Below the pieces are notes generated by a model. The model was not told where the DNA came from and searched no databases. It worked only from the letters and a program-made list of their open reading frames with translations. From Phytophthora hibernalis (lineage: Eukaryota > Oomycota > Peronosporomycetes > Peronosporales > Peronosporaceae), in contig JAAKBF010000007.1 of NCBI GenBank assembly GCA_012656075.1, forward strand, positions 1,798,001-1,862,000: a stretch of 64,000 bases of DNA. The letters are read 5' to 3'. Shown here one piece after another: positions 21,964 through 31,324 of the stretch; within the stretch, counting starts at the first letter, position 1; each line of letters opens with the position of its first letter. Position numbers and translations under genes: made by a program.

Positions 21964-23363
21964 ATGAAGATTTACGTCGCAGTGGCCGTCTCAGCATTGG
22001 CTCTGTCAGCAGCCAGAGCGGCACCGAATGTCGACGAGTTGGAAGTTTCCTTGTCTGCTGAATTTGAAGTTACCAATCGACCGTCCACACGTAGTCGCGC
22101 TCTAGTTGCATCAACTTCTACCAGCTTCGTCAGTTCACTCAAGAAAACCCCAACTCGGACAAGTACCACACCAAGCCAGTGCGTGTGATCCAAGCTCGAG
22201 TTCAAAGTGATGCCCCGCTCTGGAACGAGACGACCAAGACTTTTGGTTCGAAATACTATGACACGGCTGAGGAGCAGTTCCGAGGTGCACTCGACACTGT
22301 GAACACGGCTTCCGTGGAAGGCGCGTTAATGTATGTGCAAGCGGAAGGTATCAACTACAACACGCGCAGTGAGGAAGACCGATGCTGGCGTAAGAACGGG
22401 ATGCAGTACGTCGTCTTCTACGACATCGTCTTCACCCAGACCAATGAGACGGTGGCCGCGTACGAATCGGAGTACGGCCCCATGCTGCCTATGGACGGCG
22501 GTCAATGCACACCAATTTCCGGAGCGAACGTCTTCTCCAAGGAGTGCGTCGCACTGAACGGTAACTCCAGTGTAGCAAACCTCGGCCCATTCATCGGGGG
22601 TGAATCAAAGGAGACGGACGCGCGTGCACCATACCCGAATTGCTGGTGGTACTCGTTCCCCAACGACTGTCCGTTGTCGAAATGGGCGAACAAGACGGAG
22701 GAGTGTCGTGACACAACGCGTCAAGGTCTGTGCGACATGGATACCCTCCCGGACGGCGTCACGTGCACGTACAACTACCGTATCCTCGGGTACGTCCCGA
22801 TAGACGACGTTGTGGGTATCACCGCCATGACGAACAAGGCTACAAGTGCCAAATACGCCAACTTCACCGAGTTCTGTGAGGCCGGTGGGGTCGAGTTCCA
22901 GGCGTCAGAGGCTGGTGTGTGGAACGCGAGCCTCCCGTTCTGGAAGAACCCGCAGAACGCAACGGCCAACGCTGTTCGCACGGAAAAGTTGTTGTCTGCC
23001 TACGCTAATCTGCTCAAGACGTCCAAGTCGTCGCAAGTCAAGAGTGACGTGATCAAGCACATGAAGTCACTACCGACAGTGGCCGAACTCACTGCAAGCA
23101 ATCCGCCGTGCTATTTCAACGTGAAAGACTGCGACTCGGAGTTCGGCTGCAAGCGTGAACACTTTGGACAGATGTGTACACTCTGCAACAGCACGGGTAG
23201 TGGTTGCATTCCACCCACCGAGAACTTCACTTTCCCCACATTGGAAAAGGCCACGGCGCTGACTGCAGATGCAACCACCGGATCGACATCATCGAGTTCT
23301 CACCAGGTACTGGCAGTTGGTGCAGCATTCGCATCGATTGCAGTGTCATTCCTCATGGGCTAG
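21964..23363 (+). CDS. secreted cysteine-rich glycoprotein C, putative GPI anchor (one homopolymer frameshift)
   Basis: The signal peptide MKIYVAVAVSALALSAARAA opens the frame. It breaks at AAAA 22144-22147; one more A makes the sequence run on through NSDKYHTKPVRVIQARVQSD, which aligns with NTDSYHMKPVHVVHARAQSD of A. The length 1,400 plus 1 is divisible by three (466 residues). All family blocks are conserved. C is more diverged from A and B than they are from each other, and it uses GC-richer codons. The C-terminus is a Ser/Thr-rich stretch then a hydrophobic tail ending in FLMG, fitting GPI anchoring. Function unknown; predicted surface protein. Confidence 0.8.
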
Positions 23364-23642
23364 ACCGACTGTCGACCACCGAGAAGAATGAGGAAGTTGC
23401 ATTAATGCCATGAAAATTGAATTTGAAAAGCATCAAAACCGATGAAATGAAAACATTTCACTTGCCATCATCAAAAGTACACACATTCGAGAAAACCTTC
23501 AATACCAAATATCATGAAATCCAATATTTTTCAACTCCTACACAATCTTTATCCCAACCCCTCTATAACCACATATCCACTCTAATAATCAAAAGTCCAA
23601 CCTTTTGCAACGGCTCATAACCCAATAACCCACAGCCACAAG

Positions 23643-24331
23643 ATGCTCGGCGCTGCGGTCTGCAGCCTGCGCGCGCTCTCGCGCGGCCCGTCGCGCCTTC
23701 CGTTGTCCTCGCTGCCCATGACGCGCACTCGGTTCTTCCTGCAGCAGCCTCCGCGCGCGCGGTCTCCGGCCAGTCGCACCAGCTCCTCCGTGTCCAAAGC
23801 TCCGGTTGAAAACTTGTCGCACCTCGAGCGACTCAAGGATCTGTGGCGCAAATACGGCGTCGTGGCTATTGGCACGTACTTGACCATGTATGGAACGGTA
23901 CTGGGCTCCGTGTACCTGGCTATTGACCAGGGCTGGGTGGTTACCAACAAAAGAACCAGCTCCAAAAGCGAGGGTCAAGCCGACGAGAGTTTTAACCTCG
24001 TGACGACCACCAACAAGTGGGTTTTATTGTGGGTTTAATTGGGTTTTATTGGGTCGCTAATGTTTTGGATACTTTTTGCTGTAGGTTCGTGAGGTTTGCA
24101 GAGGATTTGGGCATCGCGCAGTACTTGGAAGTGGAGAGGGTGAACTCCAAGACAGGCACCTTTTTGCTGGCGTGGATCGCCACCAAGTTCACGGAGCCAC
24201 TGCGTCTGGCGCTGACGATCGCCGTGACGCCGCGGATCGCGCGGTTCTTGGGTCGTGCACCCAAGTTGCCACCCAAAGCAGCGCGGAAGCTGATGACGAA
24301 GCAGCAGCCGAATGAGCAAGCCAAGGCGTAA
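23643..24331 (+). CDS. FAM210/DUF1279-type mitochondrial membrane protein
   Basis: Two exons, 23643-24016 and 24085-24331, join in phase to 206 residues. The donor is GTGGGT and the acceptor TGTAG, and the T/G-rich intron is 68 bp. The N-terminus is rich in Arg, Ser and Leu without acidic residues for about 45 residues, as in mitochondrial presequences. The DUF1279 core follows: KDLWRKYGVVAIGTYLTMYG, then LAIDQGW, and after the splice RFAEDLGI and TFLLAWIATKFTEPLRL, ALTIAVTPRIARFLGR. FAM210 proteins are inner-membrane proteins; in animals they influence mitochondrial translation. The exact role here is unknown. Confidence 0.85.
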
Positions 24332-24850
24332 AACTACAGAATTCAACTCAGTCGACGTGTGAACAGGCCTCCATGCTGGGATTTTTATTGTCGAGAGGAG
24401 GACAATTGGAAGCTGGCTGGGTTGTTTTGAGACAGAACAAGGACGTCCCTGTACCAGAGCAGGTTACGGCGTGCAGACCATGATAGATGCGGCTTGTTTG
24501 ACGTTCATTTTTGCATTTGCATTTTCGTGGATATCCTCGTGCTTGCCTATTAACAGCAGGTGTGCTGTCGACTTCAAGATGCCGTGTTCAGGTTTGAAAA
24601 TAGTTCGGGTGTGCGACCTTTGGTTTTGAGCGCTTGCCTGGATCGGGGACGTCCAGCAGCGGGTCACCGAATTGCAGCCGTAAGTTCCTCGTGAGGTGTG
24701 TGCGTACGAGCTATGGTGGTAACGTTGACTCTTACTTGTGCTTGTGTTTACAGGATGCGGCTCTGAAAGACCGACGCAACGAACAGCAGTTAGCGGACAC
24801 CAGTAATCGCCCGAGCAAACAGGAACAGATCCAACCAGGCGTCAGTCGTC
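24332..24850 (+). other. intergenic and 5' leader of the C2/EF-hand gene, with a likely leader intron
   Basis: No coding gene is supported. A probable 5'UTR intron runs from GTAAGT at 24680 to TTTACAG at 24753, just upstream of the ATG at 24851. Confidence 0.45.
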
Positions 24851-27719
24851 ATGGCCGACGCTCTACCTCCGTACGTCTGAGTGCGGTCGCAAAAGTTGGC
24901 ATGGCCGGTTCGACATTGATGCTCTTCTTGCCATGATGCAGTCGGGGTCCACCGCCCCGCGGACCCCCACCTGGCCAACCACCAGGCTATCCGCAAGCTC
25001 GAGGCCCGCCTCCAGGCTTTGCGCCACCAAGGGGACCTCCTCCGGGTACGCAACAGAATGACAAAATAATGCTGGCAATGGCAAACCATTTTTGTCTGTG
25101 AGAAGGAGCTCCACCAGGTCGAGGATCGCCGCCCGGAGCACCACCAGGACGTGGACCTCCTCCTGGGGCTCCACCAGGAGCAGTTCCAGCTCGTGGGCCG
25201 CCACCTGGGGCTCCGCCAGGATGCCACCCGGTGCTGCGGTTCCAGGAAGAGGACCACCACCTGGAGCCCCGCCAGGACGCGGACCACCTCCTGGAGCCCC
25301 ACCCGGCGCTATGCTTCAAGCTCGCGGGCCGCCACCCGGCGCTATGCTTCAAGCTCGCGGGCCGCCACCCGGGGCTCCGCCTTCAGGTCGAGGCCCGCCT
25401 CCTGGAGCTCCACCCGGCGCTATGCCTCAAGCTCGCGGACTGCCACCTGGGGCTCCGCCTGGCGCTATGCCCCCAGGTCGGGGACCACTGCCTGGAGCAC
25501 CACCAGGGATGCCGCCAGGAGCAATGCCAGGTACGTCAATGTCTTCAGGACAGCATAGCAGTGAAGACATAGCAGTGAAGAAGGATCAATTCTAATGCTG
25601 TGTCTCGCTGTATTTCAGGTGGACCGCCTCGAGGACCACCTCCAGGGTTCCGTGGCGCACCGCCTACAGGTGCCCCACCGGGTCAACCTCCGGCCATGGC
25701 TCGCGGTCCTCCGCCAGGAATGCCCCCGAGAGGGTTACCGCCTGGAATGGCACCTCCGGGTATGGCACCTCCCGGAATGGCACCGCCGGGAGCAATGCCG
25801 CCAGGAATGCCCCCACGCGGACCACCAGGCGCGCCACCGGGAATGCCTGCAGGAATGCCCCCACGCGGACCACCAGGTGCACCACCAGGAATGCCGCCTC
25901 GCGGACCACCGGGTGCACCACCGGGAATGGCTCCTCGTGGACCACCGGGGCACCGCCCGGTATGCCTCCCGGAATGCAGGGAGCGCCGCCTCGGGGACCG
26001 CCTCCAGGTTTTCCGCCATCCCGCGGCCCACCTGGAGCTCCAGGAATGCCACCCCCGCGAGCTCCGCCTGGGCCACCAGGTGCCATTTCAGAATCGCCTC
26101 AAGGTACGATGGCAACACATTCCTATTCTGTCGTATACTTTGATGAGCTATCGCGCAAGTTCTCATGTACTGTTCTCTTCTTGCTTCGACAGAAGGATCT
26201 TCGGGGCCACCTCGCGGACCGCCTGGCATGCTGCCTCCAAGAGGACCTCCAGGCGTACCTTCGCCAGGCATGATGCCTCGGGGACCACCGCGTGGACCCC
26301 CAAGTGGCTTCCCACCTGGTGCGACTCCGATGCCCCCTGCCGGCGGTGCCTTTGCGTCTCGTTTCGGCAAGCTCACAGTCAAGGTGCTGCGTGCTTTTGA
26401 CCTGAAAAAGCTCGGTATGATGGACACGGCAGACCCGTACGTGAAGCTCACGATCGGCACGCAGAACGTACAAACCAAGGTTCAGGAAGGGGGTGGTAAG
26501 ACACCCGAGTTCAACGAGAGCTTCGACTTTAACATCGCCACGGAGAAGGAGCTGGTGGTCGAAGTTTGGGACCAAGAAAAGAACGGTCAGGACAGGTTCA
26601 TGGCGCAGGCGAAGGTGGACATTGTGGTGTGGCTCGGTAAGGGTGGCTTCGAGGGCGACGTGGAGTTGCAGGATCGTGAGGGCGGCCCTGCCGGAAAACT
26701 GGCAATTGTTGCGAAATTTACGAAGCCGGAAGCTGGCGCTGCGGGTCCGATCAAGGCGCCGCCCATGGCGCCCCCGATACTTTCAGGTCCAGCTGTGGCA
26801 CCGCTGCCACCTGGGGTGAACGCCATCTCCGTTCCTGGAGCCCCGCCAGTAGCACCGTCAGAGCCTCCTCGAGACCCGAATGGCAAGTTCACGGATAAAG
26901 AGATCCTGGAAGCTTTCCAGGCTTTCGATCTCGATCACAACAATTACGTTGGTGCTGCTGAAATCCGTCACGTGCTTATCAATATCGGCGAGGCTCCTAC
27001 AGACGAGGAAGTAGACGAAATGATCAAGATGGTAGACAAGGACGGCGATGGTCAAGTGAGCTTTGACGAGTTTTACGCAATGGTCACCAAAGGCAAGCAA
27101 CCGCCACCCGGCCTGGGCGCTGCATCTTCGCCAGAAAAGCTGCAGCCGCCGGTCCTGGCGGTGCAGCTACGGGTGCTCAGGCTATCCAACTGCGCAACCA
27201 GCGCAAGATGGCGCTGGAAGAGTTTGCACGCGACAACGGCATCAAGCCCGAGAGCGTGAAAAGGCGTACAAGCGGTTCCAAGCCACCGACAAGGATGGAT
27301 CAGGCCAGATTGACTACTCGGAGTTCTGCGAGGTGTTGCAGGTGGATCCATCGCCACAGTGTGAGAAGGTATTCCAGCTCTTCGACAACGACAAGACCGG
27401 CCGGATCGACGTGCGGGAGTTCATGATCGCGCTGTCCAACTTTACAGGCGCCGAGAAGGAGGAGAAGCTCAAATTTGCATTCCTCGTGTTCGACGAAGAT
27501 GGCAACGGTGTGATCACGCGGCAAGAACTCATGAAGATCCTCAAGGCCAACCACATGGCCTCCAATGAGTCTGAAGTCTCGCGCAAGGCAGACACGATCA
27601 TGTCCCAAGGCGATAAGGACGGTGACGGTGTCATCTCGTTCGATGAGTTCTCAGTCGTGAGCAAGAAGTTCCCCAATATTTTATTCCCGGCCTACACGCT
27701 CGGCACCGCGAAGGATTAA
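24851..27719 (+). CDS. proline-rich C2-domain protein with six EF-hands
   Basis: Five exons: 24851-24870, 24942-25045, 25106-25530, 25619-26103, 26193-27719. Phases fit if one base is missing at 25219-25221, GGGG 25947-25950, AAAA 27135-27138 and AAAA 27259-27262, giving 854 residues. The first ~390 residues are Gly/Pro/Met repeats (GAPPG, RGPPPG, PPGM). A C2 domain follows (KLTVKVLRAFDLKKLG, DTADPYVKL, EVWDQEKNGQDRF), with Asp residues for Ca2+. After a proline linker come two EF-hands (loops DLDHNNYVGAAE, DKDGDGQVSFDE), then four more (DKDGSGQIDYSE, DNDKTGRIDVRE, DEDGNGVITRQE, DKDGDGVISFDE). All six loops keep position 1 Asp and 12 Glu. A calcium-dependent membrane-binding scaffold or sensor is inferred; no enzyme domain is seen. 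Confidence 0.85.
25230..25960 (+). repeat. GC-rich coding tandem repeats (PPG/PPGM units)
   Basis: Within exons 3 and 4, units such as GCTATGCTTCAAGCTCGCGG occur as near-perfect 36 bp tandem copies (25309-25380), and GGACCACCAGGTGCACCACC units repeat at 25810-25940. The repeats encode PPGA/PPGM and RGPPGAPPG motifs and are likely to vary in number between strains. Confidence 0.75.
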
Positions 27720-27915
27720 GCGGCAGTGAATACAGAGCAACAGGTTGCTTACCATGCGAATCAGTTCAATTTGGCTAGGTTTTGGCTGCTCGACGGGAAT
27801 TGTTTTCTGACAGATCTTATATTGACGATATCGCCATTTCCATCTGAAGAGTGCCGTGAGCAGCTGTGGTAGTGTTCACTCAAATGCAGTCTTCTACCGA
27901 GCCGTGATGAATGAG

Positions 27916-28798
27916 TCAGTCCTTCTTCGTTGCCTTTGCAGCAAAAGACGTCGAAAAGGTGCTGAGCCCAACACTGACGCAGATTCCAGCAGCATGACCA
28001 AGCAACGTGCCATACACACACGTCAGCGGCCATTGCTACACAATTGACCAAATAAATTAGACTTGCACAGAAAACAACTGAACAACAAACGTGAATGTTT
28101 TACCTGCCAAGGGCGATCCCAGTCCAGCGGAATGGGAAGTGCGCCGACATAAGCTCCCAGCATGGCACCAATCGCCGAGCATACAAGGTACAGCTCCTGT
28201 TCATTGCTCACACTACAATTCCACCAACAATAAAGTGTCAGAAAAATCCAAAACACTCAACCACTCACCACTTCCACGAACCTGAGCTCCAGGATCAAAT
28301 CCACCCACTTGCGAGGTGCACACCCCAATTGGATCGCTAACGGCATCGTTATGCAGCTTGAAAGTAACACTCCCAGCAGCAGTGTCTGCATCCACAAACT
28401 ACAAAAATCACAAAACCATCAGCTCTAAACATTCCCACCAACTCAAAATCTCCACGTACTCGACCACAGGAGCTCCAAAGAGCACAATTGTCACATGGAA
28501 GACTGCAGACCCCAGAGCGAGACCCACAATTCCTTGAGCAATTTGCTTGACCAATGACTGGTCTCGGGAGCGAAAAATCACAAGGTGCGAGACCATTAAA
28601 AAGCCCGCAATAGCAGCCACCACAGGCACGAGACCACTCAGAACCGCATCTTCCAGATGCTGACCAGACCTACATCGTATTGTTATTATTGCATGGAAAA
28701 GAGTGCAATATTTATGTTTTTACGTACAGAATGATGGGCAAATAGCAGGTTAAGGCGGCAGGCAGCACGAGCTGCAGCGTCTTCGTGGGGAGCTCCAT
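27916..28798 (-). CDS. PIGF: GPI-anchor biosynthesis protein PIG-F
   Basis: Five exons on the minus strand: 28798-28728, 28669-28460, 28398-28282, 28212-28104, 28035-27916. All phases close without any correction, giving 208 residues (human PIGF has 219). The family signature is clear: VLFGAP in exon 2 and GAMLGAYVGALPIPLDWDRPWQ split over exons 4 and 5, followed by WPL...YGTLLGHAAG. Hydrophobic membrane segments fill the rest. PIG-F acts in the ER membrane with PIG-O and PIG-G to add ethanolamine phosphate to GPI. The introns are 58-69 bp, with GTACGT, GTACGT, GTTCGT and GTAAAA donors. It lies about 5 kb from genes for proteins with GPI-type tails, a link that may be chance. Confidence 0.92.
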
Positions 28799-28879
28799 GG
28801 ACGATGATGCAGTTTTACGATGATGAAGACCGACTAAAGTACGTATATAGAGGCTGATATCCTAAGACATTTAATGTTA

Positions 28880-29033
28880 CAGTAATCTGCTTCCTCAGCG
28901 AACAACTGATATATATAAAGAATTCAAGTATATTTTATGTGAAAGTCTTCTCTGTATCGTCCACCTTTCTGTCTTCACATACAATTTGAAAGGTTATTTA
29001 GATTTGGGTGTTCGCTGAGGAAGCAGATCACTG
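28880..29033. mobile_element. 154 bp MITE of Tc1/mariner type (TA target duplication)
   Basis: The left end CAGTAATCTGCTTCCTCAGC and the right end on the opposite strand CAGTGATCTGCTTCCTCAGC are 25 bp inverted repeats with one mismatch (both go on to GAACA). TA flanks each end (28878-28879 and 29034-29035). The CAGT start with a TA duplication is the Tc1/mariner pattern. There is no coding capacity. It lies upstream of PIGF and of the gene at 29147, which start in opposite directions. Confidence 0.85.
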
Positions 29034-29146
29034 TATTGGTACAAAAAGATAGAACAAAGGGATGATTCGTTGAAAGTTGAGGCGACTTAGGATATCAGCA
29101 CGTTATGTGAGACTACACTGTCAATAGCTCCCAGACACCGCAGAGA

Positions 29147-29713
29147 ATGGCGTTTACGAGCGAGAAGCGGTGGCCAGTGGGTTTCAGGCCCTTGAACGGA
29201 CACTCGATGGAGGAGAAAGCTCCTGCTGCGACCTCCTTGGCTGCGTGGCCCACCAGTTCAGCCGCAAATTTCTCCAATCTGGCTCAGGAACCAGGACTCA
29301 AAATGGTACTCCCAGACAATAAAACATTAGTGAAATGCCACATTTGTATAATGAATTTGCATGGCCAGATCGTGACGCCCAAAGTTTATTACGCTACACA
29401 CGACACCATGCCGCCACCAAACCAAGGTTTGTGGAAATTAAACTTTTATACTTTTGAGGACTGATCGAGTTGATTTTTTATTTTGTGTTTGTTTTGTAGT
29501 GATCAAGAAGACGCCTACGCATACCGGTAGTGTAACGAAGGAGCAGTATCGAGGGGCCGATCGGAAGGTTTGTTCACGATAATTGAGATACCGACGGCAA
29601 TTGTATTCACATTTTCATTTTTCTGATTCTTGAAGGTTTCTGGCAAAAGAGGCACTGAAGACCAGACTTCGTCGAGTCCTCGACCGCCGAAGCAGCATCG
29701 GCGTTGTGAGTGA
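29147..29713 (+). CDS. hypothetical spliced protein, 141 aa
   Basis: Three exons, 29147-29426, 29500-29567 and 29636-29713, with GTTTGT donors and TGTAG and TGAAG acceptors, join in phase. I do not recognise the product. It is soluble, with no signal peptide. A central stretch LPDNKTLVKCHICIMNLHGQ holds a C-H-I-C pair that could be half of a zinc site. The C-terminus is basic and polar (KKTPTHTGSVTKEQYRGADRK, then PPKQHRRC). Confidence 0.6.
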
Positions 29714-29875
29714 AAAACCGAGACAGTCGTGGCTGGATGAGTGGAAATGGAGGTAGGGAGACGCGAGCGAACCAGTAATTTATAGACGGTTGTGAAGACT
29801 CAAAGACACTGAACAACTGGGGACTTCAAGCGGTACACCAGTGATTGAGCAGCTCTAATGGAAATGAGCACACGC

Positions 29876-30778
29876 TCAGTCGTCAAAATCGCAGAGAGAG
29901 TCCATGGCTTGCGGGGAGAGAAGGGTGTCAGTCCAATTCAGCAAGTTGTTTATTTCCTCCTCATCCACCGACTCGTCGAGGTCGATGTCGGTCGCACTGG
30001 ACACGGGAAGAGTTGTGACTGGAGTTCGGCTAGAGCGATCTGCTGCCGAAACTTCTATCGAGACACGAAGTTGATTGAGTGGTGGCAACTTCAATGGAGA
30101 CGAAATTTGTCGTTTTGTGTCTTCGCCAAGCAGCATCGCAGCACTAGCAGGGACAGCTGAGTGGATGAGGGGTAACTTCGTCACGATACTCGCTTCTTTG
30201 GCATCTGGCACGGCTACTGGGCATGCCGTATTTTGCCCTCCTTTGCCACCATTATCACTACCGGCTTGCTTTATCCACGTAGCGAACATCTTCTTGCGTT
30301 TCTGCACTTGCTCCAATGCCGTGAGCGGCGCCTTCTTGCTCTTCTTCTTTGGTTTTGGGGGCCTCGACATCGTCCTAGACGAAGCGATATCGTGTGTCTC
30401 CTGGTTGCTTGTAGCACACGCCTTCACATGTTGCGCATTGCCACCATTCTCCGCACCAGAGCCATTTGATCGTGTCCCGGATGAAGTAGTCGAAACATTC
30501 GACCGTGCCGAAGGTGGTCGACTGGAACATCGACTACCAACCTCCGACTGAGTGCCACTCCTCGACTGTCCGTTCCTCACCGAACCACCCCTCGACTTGG
30601 CAGCTAGCAACATCGCAGGCAATTTGGCCACCAGAGGCTGCATGAGCTCTCGAATCCGGTCGTCGTCCCCAGGAGGCAGTTGGCCGCGCAGTTGAGCCTC
30701 CCATTCCTGTCGTAGCCGCTGAATCGCATCGTCCTGGATCTTGGCCAGTCGGTACTCCTGCCATGGTCCAATATACAT
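29876..30778 (-). CDS. hypothetical protein with conserved-looking YIGPWQE N-terminus
   Basis: A 300-residue single frame from ATG 30778. The first ~60 residues are ordered and helical (MYIGPWQEYRLAKIQDDAIQ), and the start MYIGPWQEYRLAKI looks like a conserved family motif, but I cannot name the family. A Ser/Arg/Asn-rich disordered region follows, then a basic patch (PPKPKKKSKKAPL) next to QVQKRKKMFATWIKQ, which could be a nuclear signal, and an acidic C-terminus (DIDLDESVDEEEINNLLNW). The layout of basic patch and acidic hydrophobic tail could fit a transcription co-factor, but this is only a guess. Divergent from the PET117-like gene, 155 bp away. Confidence 0.65.
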   Translation of the reverse strand: MYIGPWQEYRLAKIQDDAIQRLRQEWEAQLRGQLPPGDDDRIRELMQPLVAKLPAMLLAAKSRGGSVRNGQSRSGTQSEVGSRCSSRPPSARSNVSTTSSGTRSNGSGAENGGNAQHVKACATSNQETHDIASSRTMSRPPKPKKKSKKAPLTALEQVQKRKKMFATWIKQAGSDNGGKGGQNTACPVAVPDAKEASIVTKLPLIHSAVPASAAMLLGEDTKRQISSPLKLPPLNQLRVSIEVSAADRSSRTPVTTLPVSSATDIDLDESVDEEEINNLLNWTDTLLSPQAMDSLCDFDD

Positions 30779-30933
30779 GACTCCTCAACCAGCATCCAGC
30801 AATGACATTCTCACGTCGTTTCGCGCTCCATTTTTACTCGTGCTAATCATACCCGCGGCGCAATCGCACTTAGCGGATCCCAAGCAGCAAAGACCCGGCT
30901 TGTCAGACGTCATTTTGACGAGAGGCCAGGAGC

Positions 30934-31205
30934 ATGTCGAGACTTGTGCGCGTACTGAAGGACAAGGCGCCGGTGCTGGTGTTCAGCAGTCTGTGCGCGG
31001 GAGCAGCCTACGCCGTGTATTACGCACACCACCAGCAGATCACCGACAAAAAGGTGCGTGATTGGCATCAGTCGTCTGGTGCACTGCATTGTTCATGACT
31101 CATTGACTCCTCCTGTTACTGTAGACAATGCGTCAGGGAGTGATCAACGACATCAAGCGCGACCGTATCAAGCGGAGGGAAATGCAGGAACAGCAGCAGC
31201 AGTAG
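30934..31205 (+). CDS. PET117: PET117-like cytochrome c oxidase assembly factor
   Basis: Two exons (30934-31053, 31125-31205; intron 71 bp, donor GTGCGT, acceptor GTAG) give 66 residues in phase. The layout matches PET117: a short N-terminus, one hydrophobic segment (APVLVFSSLCAGAAYAVYYA), then a basic helix with MRQGVINDIKRDRIKRREMQ, which resembles the 'GV..DI.R...K' signature of the family. PET117 sits in the mitochondrial inner membrane and helps assemble complex IV. Short proteins give limited evidence, so the call is likely but not certain. Confidence 0.72.
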
Positions 31206-31324
31206 ACAGAGACCCACAACGTGGACTGCAGCAAAATGATGAACCTTGAAATTGTCTACCGACCGATAAATCACTTGCTGTAGTCGCTCCAGTCTTGGGT
31301 AGAAGACGTCATGATGCTGGGCTA

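Larger units (their letters stand above)
20020..22050. repeat. segmental duplication unit 2 (genes B and start of C)
   Basis: The counterpart of unit 1 at 18010-19925. The similarity continues past the ATG of gene C to about position 22050, where the relic in unit 1 ends. Confidence 0.78.

Noticed and set aside
18071..23363. RxLR, Crinkler or necrosis-inducing (NLP) effectors
   Set aside because: No RxLR-EER, no LFLAK and no GHRHDWE-like motif; the proteins have GPI-type tails, and high conservation does not fit a fast-evolving effector.
24790..25352. Minus-strand frames rich in Trp/Gly opposite the PPG region (and 25664-26086, 25735-26478)
   Set aside because: They are reverse readings of CCA/GGA repeats; the plus strand has consistent exons and domains.
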